From Polycladidibacter hongkongensis (lineage in GTDB: Bacteria; Pseudomonadota; Alphaproteobacteria; Rhizobiales; Stappiaceae), in NCBI RefSeq assembly GCF_001561995.1, contig NZ_LLWC01000008.1:310001-374000 (forward strand): 64,000 nt of DNA, read 5' to 3'. The notes under the pieces are model-generated. The model was not told the origin of the DNA. It was given only the letters and a program-made list of their open reading frames with translations, and did no database searches. The translations under genes were made by a program, and so were the position numbers. Shown here piece after piece: positions 1 to 8,229 of the stretch (within the stretch, counting starts at the first letter, position 1; each line of letters starts with the position of its first letter).

Positions 1-563
1 AGGAAGTTGCCTTCTCATCTCCTAAAGCTGCCATTGATGCAGGTATTGCGCTGGTCCCGGAAGATAGACACATTGATGGCCTTGCCCTGGATCACTCCAT
101 TGCGGAGAATTTGCCCCTTGCTTCCTTGGGTGGCATCTCACGTATGGGGTTACTGGACAACAAATCGTTTAATGCGGTTTGGAACCGGCAAATGGAAGAC
201 CTGAATATTGTTCCGCGTGAACCGGGCAAGAAAGTGGGCCGGCTATCAGGCGGCAACCAGCAAAAAGTTCTGCTTGGCAAATGGCTGGAAACCAAACCGC
301 GCGTTCTTATTCTGGACGAGCCGACAGTTGGTGTGGATGTGGGCGCAAAAGCGGAAATCTACGCCATCCTTCGCCAAATGCGCGATCAGGGCACGGCCGT
401 TCTCGTGGTGTCATCGGATATGGAAGAGGTGATGACAATCGCAGATCGCGTTGCCGTTATGGTGCGCGGACGCCTCACCTCCACCCATGATGCCGACAAT
501 ATTCAGCAGGATGAACTTCTCGCCCGCGTTAGCGGCGAATGGGAGGAGCGACATGCAAACTAA
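1..563 (+). CDS. Sugar ABC transporter ATP-binding protein, C-terminal part (RbsA/MglA type)
   Basis: The 5' end lies outside the window; the open frame runs from base 3. About 187 residues of the second ATPase module of a duplicated RbsA/MglA-type subunit remain. Visible motifs are the family PEDR motif (in ALVPEDRHIDGL), the ABC signature LSGGNQQKV, Walker B with LILDEPTVGVDVGAK, and the switch-region SSDMEEV. This family energises uptake of pentoses, galactose or related ligands across the inner membrane with an RbsC-type permease and a periplasmic binding protein. The stop overlaps the start of the permease gene by 11 nt, so the two are probably translationally coupled. The substrate cannot be read from this fragment, and the binding protein gene is presumably upstream, outside the window. 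Confidence 0.93.
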   Translation, partial: EVAFSSPKAAIDAGIALVPEDRHIDGLALDHSIAENLPLASLGGISRMGLLDNKSFNAVWNRQMEDLNIVPREPGKKVGRLSGGNQQKVLLGKWLETKPRVLILDEPTVGVDVGAKAEIYAILRQMRDQGTAVLVVSSDMEEVMTIADRVAVMVRGRLTSTHDADNIQQDELLARVSGEWEERHAN

Positions 564-1509
564 CCAAATCGACATAAAGGCACTCCTGCCAGTCTACGCC
601 CTTCCAGGTGCAATCGCCGTGATCGTTATGCTATTTACTGCGTTTGATCCTGTCTTTGTCACGCCTTCAAACCTGTTGGCAATTATTCATCAGATCTCCA
701 TTACCGGCATCATGGCTGTCTGCATGACCTTTGTCATTATGACAGGAGGTATTGATCTCTCCGTGGGCACCGTGCTCGCCATGTCGGGGCTGATCTCCTA
801 CTTCATGCTGCTTGCCGGATTTCCGCTGCCGCTGGCGATCACCGTTGGTATTCTCGCTGGCGCGTGTACTGGGTGCTTCACCGGCTACCTTGTCGCCTAT
901 ATTGGCCTACCCGCCATGATCGTATCGCTCGGTAGCCTGTCGATTATTCGCGGCAGCGCTTTGCTGGCAGGTGGGCCAGACCTCCACCAAATTCAAAACC
1001 AACCCGGCTTTGAGTTTATCGGAAACGGCTTCATTGCAGGGGTGCCGCTCTCTGTCTGGCTCTTTGTGCTGGTCACCGCCATTTTGGTTTTTGTTCAGCG
1101 CAAAACCGTTTTTGGCCTGCTGGTCTCCAATGTTGGCGACAATGAGCGCGCAGCTTTCCTCTCCGGCCGTGCAACCCGTCGCATCAAAATGGCAACCTAT
1201 GCGATCTGCGGCATGGGTGCCGCCTTGGCAGGCATAATTCAGGCATCTCAGGTTCACACCGCTTCGGCAACGTTTGGCGAGTTCGGAACAGAACTGGACG
1301 TTATTGCCGCTGTCGTTTTGGGTGGCACCAGCATGATGGGTGGCAAAGGCTCAATTCTTCGCACAGTTATGGGCGTGTTGTTCCTTGGGGTCTTGAACAA
1401 CGGTTTCAACATTCTCGATGTGCCGATTGAGGCGCAACTCATGGTTAAAGGCGCGATTATCGTCGTATCGCTCTCCCTGACAGAGTGGGCAAACGCGAAA
1501 GCGGTGTAG
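553..1509 (+). CDS. Sugar ABC transporter permease, RbsC family
   Basis: A 318-residue hydrophobic protein with about eight to ten membrane segments, typical of the BPD_transp_2 (RbsC/XylH/AraH) family. It carries the conserved MTGGIDLSVG stretch after the early membrane segments and a cytoplasmic coupling region around GRATRRIKMATYAICG. I chose the ATG at 553 because GGAGG lies just before it; an in-frame start further upstream would lie inside the ATPase gene. It forms the membrane channel for the ATPase encoded immediately before. A hairpin with a T tract follows 18 bases after the stop, so this is the last gene of the operon. The ligand is unknown. Confidence 0.93.
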   Translation: MQTNQIDIKALLPVYALPGAIAVIVMLFTAFDPVFVTPSNLLAIIHQISITGIMAVCMTFVIMTGGIDLSVGTVLAMSGLISYFMLLAGFPLPLAITVGILAGACTGCFTGYLVAYIGLPAMIVSLGSLSIIRGSALLAGGPDLHQIQNQPGFEFIGNGFIAGVPLSVWLFVLVTAILVFVQRKTVFGLLVSNVGDNERAAFLSGRATRRIKMATYAICGMGAALAGIIQASQVHTASATFGEFGTELDVIAAVVLGGTSMMGGKGSILRTVMGVLFLGVLNNGFNILDVPIEAQLMVKGAIIVVSLSLTEWANAKAV

Positions 1510-1526
1510 GCCACCTACTCTGTAAC

Positions 1527-1565
1527 AAGCGGTCGGCTCAGGCACAGGGGCCGGCCGCTTTTTTT
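1527..1565 (+). terminator. Factor-independent terminator of the sugar transporter operon
   Basis: An 11-bp stem, AAGCGGTCGGC with GCCGGCCGCTT (one G-T pair), is followed directly by seven T residues on the plus strand. It sits between the convergent permease and DUF1513 genes. Confidence 0.85.
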
Positions 1566-1577
1566 GTAAGGCGCGAT

Positions 1578-2729
1578 CTACAGCGCCTGCATGTGATTGT
1601 CCCAGCTGTTGCCAGTGGCGATTGCTAATACCTCGGCATAGCTCTGCGCGCCCTCGGAAATGCGCAGCGCCCCGGTGCCATCTGAAATCAGAAAGCTATC
1701 CGCATCAATCGGCGCAAGGCCGCAGCCATCAACAACATCATTATGGCCAAGATAGCTCTTCGATGCCACATCCCAGAAAAGAACTTTGCCTCCGCGAGGG
1801 CAAGACGTGGCGATCACATCACCGCTGCGATTGCTGACCACGCTGCCTACATAGTTTTGCAGGCCGGTGGCGACGTCCTCGGGCATTTCTAACAGGGTCA
1901 GGCCGCTGTCTCGACCCAAATGAGCAACCAGAGGCGGCAAGTCGGCTGTTGGGCCCTGAAACTGGCCACCAACCCAAACATCCCCGTTTCCATCCAGCCC
2001 CATATGCCGTAGTGATAGTTTGTGTAGCTCACTCTCCAGCTCATAACGGGCAATCAGCGCACCACTTTCACTATCAATCAACGCGATGTTGGGTTTCATA
2101 TGGCCGATATTCAGCTTCTCGCGGCCTTTGGCTGGGTGTGTTTCAATACCGCCATTGGCAACAACAAGGGTGCGCCCGTCTTGCAGCATCAAAATATCAT
2201 GCGGGCCAACGCCAAAGCTCTCGAACTCGCCCAAACGGCGAATGGAAGCGCCGCTGACATCGCTGACATCGTAGATACCAATCATGCCCCGCGCCTGCTC
2301 ATAGTCATTTTCCGGCGCAAACACCAGTTGGCCGCTATGCGAAAAGACACCATGGCCGTAAAAATGTCGCCCCTGCGGCGCGTGAAACAGCTGTGGCTCT
2401 CTTGTTTGGTGCAAATCCGCCATGAGCGCAAAAGTATCCGGCCTACGCGCAAAAGCGATCATTCGCCCAAGGCCGCGATGCCAAGTGACAGCGTGCCCGC
2501 GGTTGGGTAGCGGAAACTTCAGCAATTCCTCGCCGCTATCAGTGAAGACAACCAAAGCGTAGCTGCCGTTCGCCTCACGCCGCGCACTGGCAAACAAGGG
2601 CGCCTCTTCACCGGCCTCTAGCAGGGTTAACAGTGAGTTTGCCCCAAAAGCGTGCCCTGTCAGTAGTGAAGCTGCGCTGGCACCAAGCCCGCGCAGGAGT
2701 TGCCGTCGATTAACCGTAAGTGCGTGCAC
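1578..2729 (-). CDS. DUF1513 family periplasmic protein with Tat signal
   Basis: 383 residues. The N-terminus has a twin-arginine signal (NRRQLLRG followed by a short hydrophobic stretch ending at GHAFG), so the protein is probably exported folded to the periplasm. The body has repeated beta-strand-like segments with GHAV, GPHD and GHMGL-type motifs, as expected for the beta-propeller-like DUF1513 family. I chose the GTG at 2729, preceded by a GGGGA ribosome-binding site, because it gives an intact Tat signal. It is the last of four same-strand genes with almost no spacing: it begins 2 nt after the stop of the imelysin-like gene. DUF1513 genes are commonly found beside imelysin and di-heme DUF1111 genes in proteobacteria. 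Its molecular function is unknown; a role in periplasmic iron handling is inferred from context. Confidence 0.88.
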   Translation of the reverse strand: MHALTVNRRQLLRGLGASAASLLTGHAFGANSLLTLLEAGEEAPLFASARREANGSYALVVFTDSGEELLKFPLPNRGHAVTWHRGLGRMIAFARRPDTFALMADLHQTREPQLFHAPQGRHFYGHGVFSHSGQLVFAPENDYEQARGMIGIYDVSDVSGASIRRLGEFESFGVGPHDILMLQDGRTLVVANGGIETHPAKGREKLNIGHMKPNIALIDSESGALIARYELESELHKLSLRHMGLDGNGDVWVGGQFQGPTADLPPLVAHLGRDSGLTLLEMPEDVATGLQNYVGSVVSNRSGDVIATSCPRGGKVLFWDVASKSYLGHNDVVDGCGLAPIDADSFLISDGTGALRISEGAQSYAEVLAIATGNSWDNHMQAL

Positions 2730-2731
2730 CC

Positions 2732-3850
2732 CTAGTCCCCATCTAGCGAGTTAAACCCGCCAGCAAGCCCCAAATAGCCTGCCAGATCTTCTGCCAGTGT
2801 GCTTCGCAAAGAACCGATAACAATATCAAGATAGGTGAGCTGCTTACGCACCTCGGCACTGCGGCCACTGTCGCGCAATGGCTGGGGAATCTTGGAGAGT
2901 GTGCGCTGTGCATTGGCAAATTCAAAAGCGAGGCTGTCCTTCACCCAGATTTCGGTTCCGCTAAGGCTGGCGGTAAATTCGCCGGCGGTAAGCGCCTGCT
3001 CTGTGCCCTCCAAGCTGGCTTGCAAATAAGCGATTGCGTTGCCACTACGCGCGAAAGGCGCTTTATGTGGGGCCGCTTTCTTGGCGCTCTTCCCAAGCAC
3101 AGCAAGAACAATCTGGTCCTTGTCAAAAATCAACGCTGTAACCAGCGCGTTGTAAATCTTTTCAGTTGCCTCGTGATGCGTCTTGATCTCGCTGTTAGCT
3201 GCGCTAGGTGCCTCTAATACAGCGCGATACCCTTGCAGGTCCTGCCAGCCGCGCAGCAGCTCATCTGCGCTCTGTTGCAACCTTTGTGTTATCGCTATTG
3301 CAAACTGGCAGGAAAAGGCACCAGCTGCATCACTCGTGCCAAGCCGCAAGGCGCCCTTGGTGTCGTAGCTTAGCTTTTCCAGCGCGACCAACCCCTGCAA
3401 AGCAACGCTTTTGTGCGCAAGGCTATCGGCGCTTGTTACGCTGGGATCCTGCTTGGCGAGCACCTTGTTGAGCTGGCGCTGTGTCGCGCCGCGTTTATCT
3501 GGTAAAAACGCCAATCTTTGCGCAAGGGAGTTCTGCGTCAGAGGTCCAAAGCGCAGAATATCAACATGCGCAAGCCCCCGCACAGCATTGCGAAACGCAC
3601 CATTATACGCTGCTGTGCTTTTTGCATCGGGCGCAGTGCAGTGCGCCTTAGCTGCCGCTGCCAGTTTGTTGATGTCGTTTTGAAAAGCTGCGGATTTTGG
3701 CAAAATATATTGCTCAATCACCCGCGTGGCATAACCGGCATATTTGTTATTCTGGCTTGCCTGCTGTGCATTGCCTTGGTTGATGAGCAGCAACACAGCC
3801 GCACCGGCGACAATCAGGGGGCGTTTAAGCAGTGCACAGCTGGTCAGCAT
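2732..3850 (-). CDS. Imelysin-like periplasmic protein with altered metal motif
   Basis: 372 residues with an N-terminal Sec signal (hydrophobic stretch at about 9-24, then NQGNA), a largely helical body and two cysteines (C71 and one in the AGAFSC segment). It resembles the second imelysin-family protein of iron-regulated imelysin clusters. The family's GxHxxE motif appears here as GLVALE (residues 153-158), so the histidine is replaced by valine. The start ATG directly abuts the stop of the upstream di-heme gene, implying translational coupling. It probably acts in the periplasm with its neighbours, perhaps as a structural or non-catalytic partner of the intact imelysin. Family membership rests on context and length as well as motif, so the call is somewhat less sure than for the first imelysin. 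Confidence 0.8.
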   Translation of the reverse strand: MLTSCALLKRPLIVAGAAVLLLINQGNAQQASQNNKYAGYATRVIEQYILPKSAAFQNDINKLAAAAKAHCTAPDAKSTAAYNGAFRNAVRGLAHVDILRFGPLTQNSLAQRLAFLPDKRGATQRQLNKVLAKQDPSVTSADSLAHKSVALQGLVALEKLSYDTKGALRLGTSDAAGAFSCQFAIAITQRLQQSADELLRGWQDLQGYRAVLEAPSAANSEIKTHHEATEKIYNALVTALIFDKDQIVLAVLGKSAKKAAPHKAPFARSGNAIAYLQASLEGTEQALTAGEFTASLSGTEIWVKDSLAFEFANAQRTLSKIPQPLRDSGRSAEVRKQLTYLDIVIGSLRSTLAEDLAGYLGLAGGFNSLDGD

Positions 3851-5389
3851 TTAAAGAGACTCCAGAAATTTTACGAGGGCTTGCCGGTCTTGATGCGTCA
3901 TTTCCAGTACATGGTTCTTCGCTGCCTCCGCCTCGCCGCCGTGCCACAGCACAGCCTCTAGCAGATTACGGGCGCGTCCATCATGCAAGAAGAATGTATG
4001 CCCGTTTACCGTTTCTGTCAGCCCTATTCCCCAAAGTGGTGGTGTCTTCCACTCGTATCCATTTGCCGAGCCAACCGGGCGATGATCTGCCAACCCCTCA
4101 CCCATGTCATGCAGCAGTAAATCTGTATACGGCCAGATCAACTGAAACTGTTGCGCTTTGTTGTCGGCCTTGCGGCTGGTGACGTATTTTGGCGTGTGGC
4201 ATGCAATACAGCCCGAGGCGTAAAACAGCTCTTTGCCGCGCAGAACCTGTGCATCATCCGCATTTCGCCTCGCAGGCACAGCTAGGTTTTTGGAGTAGAA
4301 CTCCACCAGATCCATCACCGGGTCTGGCGCTTCTGTATCGCCAAGGCGCTTTTGAACGCCGGTTGGCATGGCAAGGCAGGCTTGTTGATTTGCTGTGCAA
4401 TCCCCATAATGCTGCGGAGCATCTGGCGAAGATATGCCAATATCGCCCGCAAAGGCACCGGCAGATTGGGTGCGCACGCTCGCATTGCTGGCCTTCCAGC
4501 CAAAGCGGCCAATGCGCTTTTCTCCGCTTTTTGCATCGGCTACCCAGCTGACACGGCCTGAAATGCCATCGCCATCGCGGTCATCTGCATCCACATTGGC
4601 AAGAATATCGGTATCGGCAATAGCCTCCAGCAGCCCCAGCCCGATCATCTGTGGTGCAACGCGGGGGGAAAGCTGGACATCCTCCGCCATTGGCCCATAA
4701 GCAAGCTCTGAAACGCCGTAGGTCGGCTTGCGCAAATGCACCACGGTACCATCTGCAAACTCAACAGGAACGTCTTCGTAGGCAATCGTCATCTTGCCTT
4801 CGCCCGGCAGCCCGGGTACAGCGAAATTCTGGAACTGGCCCCCGTAAGTTGGTTCAGGCAACGCCATCAGCCTGCCATCTTGCATCGCCTGTCGCTGCTC
4901 TTCGGTTTTAGCCGGAACAGAAAGGCGCAGGAACATGGAAACCGCCTTCTCGCCCTCGCGCGGTGGATGCCCGCGCCCGTCTTTCAGGTGGCACCCCTGA
5001 CAAGAGCGCGCATTGTAAAGCGGCCCAAGACCATCAGAGGCCTGCGTAGACGAGGGAGAAGAAACCCAGAGCTTCTTAAACATGCCATTGCCAAGGCGGA
5101 AGGTCTGCTGCTCTTTAAACGTGATGTTGGCGCTCGGGTGCGAAAAAGCATCGCGGTTAACGCGTTTTTGCGAGGTCGCGGCACCGGCCTGCATCACCTC
5201 AAAGGCTTCTGCCTTAGAGAAATCCTCAGTTGGCGAAATGACTTTGGCAACTTTCCTTTTATCAGCCTCGGAGAGATCGCTGCGCATGGAAACATCAGCG
5301 AAAGCAAGGGGGGCTGAGAAAAGGGAAACTGCGGCGGTGGTGGCTAGCGCTGTAAGAGAGTGGCGCGCGGCTGAACCGAAAACTGGCAT
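3851..5389 (-). CDS. Di-heme oxidoreductase, DUF1111 family
   Basis: 512 residues. A Sec signal peptide covers about residues 1-31 (ending APLAFA). Two heme c attachment motifs are visible, CQGCH at 130-134 and CIACH at 394-398, as in the DUF1111 family of di-heme proteins distantly related to MauG and bacterial di-heme peroxidases. A DxDxDG-like loop (DADDRDGDGISG, about 267-278) could bind calcium. The open frame extends 41 codons further upstream into the imelysin gene, but the ATG at 5389 gives a proper signal peptide and is preferred. The protein should be periplasmic with covalent heme and may catalyse redox chemistry on iron or on the imelysin partner; no substrate is established. A terminator-like hairpin lies just upstream (5417-5448), so its expression may be lower than that of the imelysin gene. 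Confidence 0.92.
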   Translation of the reverse strand: MPVFGSAARHSLTALATTAAVSLFSAPLAFADVSMRSDLSEADKRKVAKVISPTEDFSKAEAFEVMQAGAATSQKRVNRDAFSHPSANITFKEQQTFRLGNGMFKKLWVSSPSSTQASDGLGPLYNARSCQGCHLKDGRGHPPREGEKAVSMFLRLSVPAKTEEQRQAMQDGRLMALPEPTYGGQFQNFAVPGLPGEGKMTIAYEDVPVEFADGTVVHLRKPTYGVSELAYGPMAEDVQLSPRVAPQMIGLGLLEAIADTDILANVDADDRDGDGISGRVSWVADAKSGEKRIGRFGWKASNASVRTQSAGAFAGDIGISSPDAPQHYGDCTANQQACLAMPTGVQKRLGDTEAPDPVMDLVEFYSKNLAVPARRNADDAQVLRGKELFYASGCIACHTPKYVTSRKADNKAQQFQLIWPYTDLLLHDMGEGLADHRPVGSANGYEWKTPPLWGIGLTETVNGHTFFLHDGRARNLLEAVLWHGGEAEAAKNHVLEMTHQDRQALVKFLESL

Positions 5390-5416
5390 GATAGGGCCTG
5401 TAACTCTGGGTATGCT

Positions 5417-5448
5417 AAAAGGAAAAGCCCCGCGCTGATGCGCGGGGC
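5417..5448 (-). terminator. Intercistronic terminator/attenuator inside the iron operon
   Basis: A perfect 9-bp stem (GCCCCGCGC with GCGCGGGGC, loop of four) is followed on the minus strand by TTTTCCTTTT. It lies between the imelysin stop and the DUF1111 start, where readthrough is needed to express the three downstream genes. Confidence 0.8.
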
Positions 5449-5459
5449 GGAAGTTCGTT

Positions 5460-6725
5460 TTATTCAAAGACAGAGGTTGGGTTGTCGAGGCTGTCAGAGC
5501 CTTCAAACGCAATCTGCTCCAGCTCCAGAGCCTTCACAGCACGCTGAATGGAGGTGGTTTGGTCTACCAGTGCGTCAATAGCAGCCTGAACAACTGCATT
5601 GCCTTCAGCGTTGCCCTCGCCAATCATCTGGTCATAGGCTTCCACGGTTTCAGCGCGGGTCTTCATTGCCTCAAATGCAGCCATAGTCGCATCCAGCTTT
5701 GCAGACAGCTCTTCAGCAACAGCTGGAGCTTTCGCCTTTACCAGATCATGCAGGGAAGCACCCTTAACGGCTTTGCCATCAAGGCCTTTGTACTCGCCGA
5801 GGTAAACATTGCGAATACCAACAACGTCGTTGAAGTGCGACATGTGCGTGTTGTCAGAGAAGCAGTCATGCTCTTCTTCTGGATCATGCAGCATCAAGCC
5901 AAGCTTCATGCGCTCACCAGCCAGCTCGCCATAGGAAAGCGAACCCATGCCAGTAAGGATGGTGGAAAGGCCACCTGCCTCGCCCTTGGCAGCCAATTCT
6001 TTACGGCCTTCGCCGCCCGGTTGCCATGCTGCAACCATGTCCTCGAGGTCTTTGATAAGCAGCTCGGTTGCAGCCTTCAGGTAAGCAACGCGGCGCTCGC
6101 AGCTGCCTCCGGTGCAAACTTTGGTATCGAAATCGGACGCAGGGCGATTACCAGCACCAGCGCCAGTGCCGTTCAGATCCTGACCCCAGAGCAGAAATTC
6201 AATCGCATGGTAGCCAGTGGCAACGTTTGCTTCGATCTCGCCAGCTTCTTGCAGGCTTTCTAGCAGTGCTGGGTTAATGTTTGCTGCATCAATTTTCTCG
6301 CCAGCCGCGTCCAGCGCGCTGTTTGCGATGATGTTTGCAACGTAGTAAGGGTTTTCTTCAGATTCAGAGCCGTAGCTGGCGTCAACATAGTCGATCAGGC
6401 CTTCATCAAGCGGCCATGCGTTGACTTTGCCTTCCCAGTCATCCACCAGCGCATTGCCAAAGCGGTAGACTTCGGTTTGCTGGTACGGGTTGCGGGCTTC
6501 GATCCACGCTTGGCGGGCAGCGGCAAGAGTAGCATCGCTCGGATTTGCGAAAAGAGCTTCAATGGCTGCCTGCAGATCTTTCGCGCTGGAAAGAGAATCT
6601 TCGTAGCCTGCCTGCGCAATGTCACCGTAGGTTTTCAAGACATCAGCGGAAGTGGCCGCCTGAACCATGCTGTTGGTTGCCAATAGCGCAGCCGCGCCTA
6701 GCAAAGAACGTTTAAGAATGCCCAT
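5460..6725 (-). CDS. Imelysin family periplasmic protein (iron-regulated, IrpA-like)
   Basis: 421 residues from the preferred ATG at 6725, which has GGGG seven bases upstream and starts a standard signal peptide (MGILKRSLLG to VQA, about 1-23). Upstream in-frame starts at 6737 and 6755 lack a good ribosome-binding site. The imelysin hallmark GxHxxE is intact as GYHAIE (171-176) within a helical body, followed by EFLLWGQDLNG, and CTGGSCERR later could form a disulphide. Imelysin proteins (IrpA, IPPA, and the M75 domain of EfeO) are periplasmic or outer-membrane-linked proteins tied to iron uptake; protease activity is not generally supported. It is the first gene of a four-gene cassette headed by a Fur-box-like site, and a terminator after it suggests it is made in excess. 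Confidence 0.93.
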   Translation of the reverse strand: MGILKRSLLGAAALLATNSMVQAATSADVLKTYGDIAQAGYEDSLSSAKDLQAAIEALFANPSDATLAAARQAWIEARNPYQQTEVYRFGNALVDDWEGKVNAWPLDEGLIDYVDASYGSESEENPYYVANIIANSALDAAGEKIDAANINPALLESLQEAGEIEANVATGYHAIEFLLWGQDLNGTGAGAGNRPASDFDTKVCTGGSCERRVAYLKAATELLIKDLEDMVAAWQPGGEGRKELAAKGEAGGLSTILTGMGSLSYGELAGERMKLGLMLHDPEEEHDCFSDNTHMSHFNDVVGIRNVYLGEYKGLDGKAVKGASLHDLVKAKAPAVAEELSAKLDATMAAFEAMKTRAETVEAYDQMIGEGNAEGNAVVQAAIDALVDQTTSIQRAVKALELEQIAFEGSDSLDNPTSVFE

Positions 6726-7034
6726 TTTCGACCCCATGTCTAAACAATTGATCACAACAAACCCTTCTTACCGAAAGGCCAAGCTAAGATTGCCAGCGGC
6801 AACAGTAGCTATTTTTCCTGTGATGCTTTGTCTCAGCCAGGGGGAGGCTAGTCAACGTATATCAAGAAAAACAATAGTTTAGATAGTTTGTCATATTGAT
6901 AATCATTCGCAAAGCCTTGATAATATGAGGCATTTTGTCATGTATGGCAGAAGCAGGGTGTGGAAAACTATACTTTAGACATCAAGTTAAATCTGCAAAG
7001 CCTGAAAGAATTAAGTAATAGCCCTAATGTGTTT
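6726..7034. other. Upstream region of the iron cassette
   Basis: 309 bases with no credible gene. The stretch becomes AT-rich around 6860-7020 and holds the Fur-box-like site at 6892-6910. It should contain the minus-strand promoter of the imelysin gene and the 3' end of the small lipoprotein transcript. No terminator for the latter is obvious. Confidence 0.6.
6892..6910 (-). promoter_or_regulatory. Fur-box-like operator upstream of the imelysin cassette
   Basis: Aligned to the classical 19-bp Fur box, 15 of 19 positions match, including an uninterrupted GATAATCATT core at 6898-6907. It lies about 170 bases upstream of the imelysin start in the AT-rich promoter region. A Fur-family gene is present at 26501. 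Alphaproteobacteria also use Irr and RirA, so which regulator binds is not settled. Confidence 0.6.
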
Positions 7035-7226
7035 TTACTCTTCTTCAGAGTCGTCTTCATCATCAGTTACTAGATCAACGGCTCCTCCTACTGCCGAAGC
7101 GCCGACGCTTGCTGTCGTCGTCACGGCGGACGCGGTCACGCCTACAACAGTGCTTGTCGCAGAAACGACAGCGCAACCACCTAGCACCGCGCAGCAACAA
7201 ACAACAAATACCAACCTAAAACACAT
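7035..7226 (-). CDS. Small lipoprotein with acidic tail
   Basis: 63 residues. The lipoprotein signal ends in the lipobox LGGC, preceded by a cysteine-rich hydrophobic stretch (VFVVCCCAV). After the acylated cysteine comes a low-complexity Ala/Val/Ser/Thr segment (AVVSATSTVVGVTASAV) and then an acidic C-terminus (DDEDDSEEE). This matches the general layout of small proteobacterial lipoproteins of unknown function. The ATG is preceded by GGGGTGAT. It lies on the same strand as the iron cassette, 309 bases upstream of it, and is probably transcribed separately. The acidic tail could bind metal ions, but that is only a guess. Confidence 0.72.
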   Translation of the reverse strand: MCFRLVFVVCCCAVLGGCAVVSATSTVVGVTASAVTTTASVGASAVGGAVDLVTDDEDDSEEE

Positions 7227-7385
7227 AGTGACATCACCCCAAAAGCCTGCTGGCTTATTAACTAGCGAACAGGTTGTATAAATGCAAACTGCAAATCAAG
7301 CCTGCAAATTTGCTTGGGTATGCTTGAAATCCATCAGAGGCTACAATACCTCTTCAGAGCCTGTTGCAACAAATGGGCACTCCAT

Positions 7386-7437
7386 ACGCAGTTTTCTGCG
7401 TGAAGCGGGTTGGTGAGATTGCACCCTTGCCAACCCG
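7386..7437 (-). terminator. Paired hairpins downstream of the DeoR regulator
   Basis: Two stems lie just after the minus-strand stop at 7440: CGGGTTGG/CCAACCCG (7406-7413 with 7430-7437) and ACGCA/TGCGT (7386-7390 with 7397-7401). There is no T tract, so intrinsic termination is uncertain; they may be 3' end-protecting structures. Confidence 0.4.
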
Positions 7438-7439
7438 TA

Positions 7440-8210
7440 TCACGGGCAGAGCAATACCTGCGCTGCGCTTGCCTCCAGCAGTTGCCGATAGGGGCGGTCT
7501 GGCATCACCTCCGTGGCTATCACGCTGACGTCTTGCAAGAATCCTCCGCGCACATGCGCCTGTCTGCCAAACTTACTGGAATCGACGACAAGAAAAGACT
7601 TCCGGCAATTGCGGAGGATGGCTTGTCGGGCGGCAACCTCCTCCTCATGAAAGTCTAACAGCGTGCCATCACCATCCACGCCAGCTACACCAAAGATACC
7701 GATATCAACCTTATAGCGATCAAAAAAGTCTTCGGCCTTTAGGCCAAGAATGTCCATGTCGCCGTGGCGCAATTGCCCCCCGGCGATGGTAACAGCGGTT
7801 GTCGGGTTTTTGAGCGCTTCTGTGGCTACGTTCAGATTGTTCGTGTAGACACGTAATCCTTCATGCTGCTCTAAAGCACTGGCTACCATCGTCGGCGTGG
7901 TGCCAATTGAAAACGCGAGACTAGAACCATTAGGAATAGCCGCCGCGACTCGCTGCGCAATGCGGGATTTAGCGCGCCTTTGTAGAATGCGGCGAGCTGA
8001 ATAGGCAATGTTGTGAGGAGTAACAGCGGGCTCCACCCCACCATGTACCCGACGGAGCAGACCAAGCGAGCTTAAGCGGTTGACATCGCGCCGGATTGTC
8101 TGAGTAGTTAGGCCAAAATTTTGCGCAAGTGCATCAATCCCGATAAAGCCTTGTGCCTTTATCAGGTTGAGAATGCTGTGTTGACGCTCGGAAAGCTGTT
8201 GCTCATCCAT
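7440..8210 (-). CDS. DeoR/GlpR family transcriptional regulator
   Basis: 256 residues. The N-terminal winged helix-turn-helix spans about residues 5-57, with the DeoR signature region LTTQTIRRDVNRL and LLRRVHGGV. The C-terminal DeoRC sugar-phosphate sensor domain contains FSIGTTPT and the conserved IFGVAGVDGDG stretch. DeoR proteins usually repress carbohydrate catabolism genes and are released by a sugar phosphate. The neighbours (a GntR regulator, gnd and ldh) fit central sugar metabolism, but no obvious dedicated target operon is adjacent. A perfect 12-bp palindrome 20 bases upstream of its start could be an autoregulatory operator. The effector is unknown. Confidence 0.92.
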   Translation of the reverse strand: MDEQQLSERQHSILNLIKAQGFIGIDALAQNFGLTTQTIRRDVNRLSSLGLLRRVHGGVEPAVTPHNIAYSARRILQRRAKSRIAQRVAAAIPNGSSLAFSIGTTPTMVASALEQHEGLRVYTNNLNVATEALKNPTTAVTIAGGQLRHGDMDILGLKAEDFFDRYKVDIGIFGVAGVDGDGTLLDFHEEEVAARQAILRNCRKSFLVVDSSKFGRQAHVRGGFLQDVSVIATEVMPDRPYRQLLEASAAQVLLCP

Positions 8211-8229
8211 CTTAGGGCCCTACGCAGAA

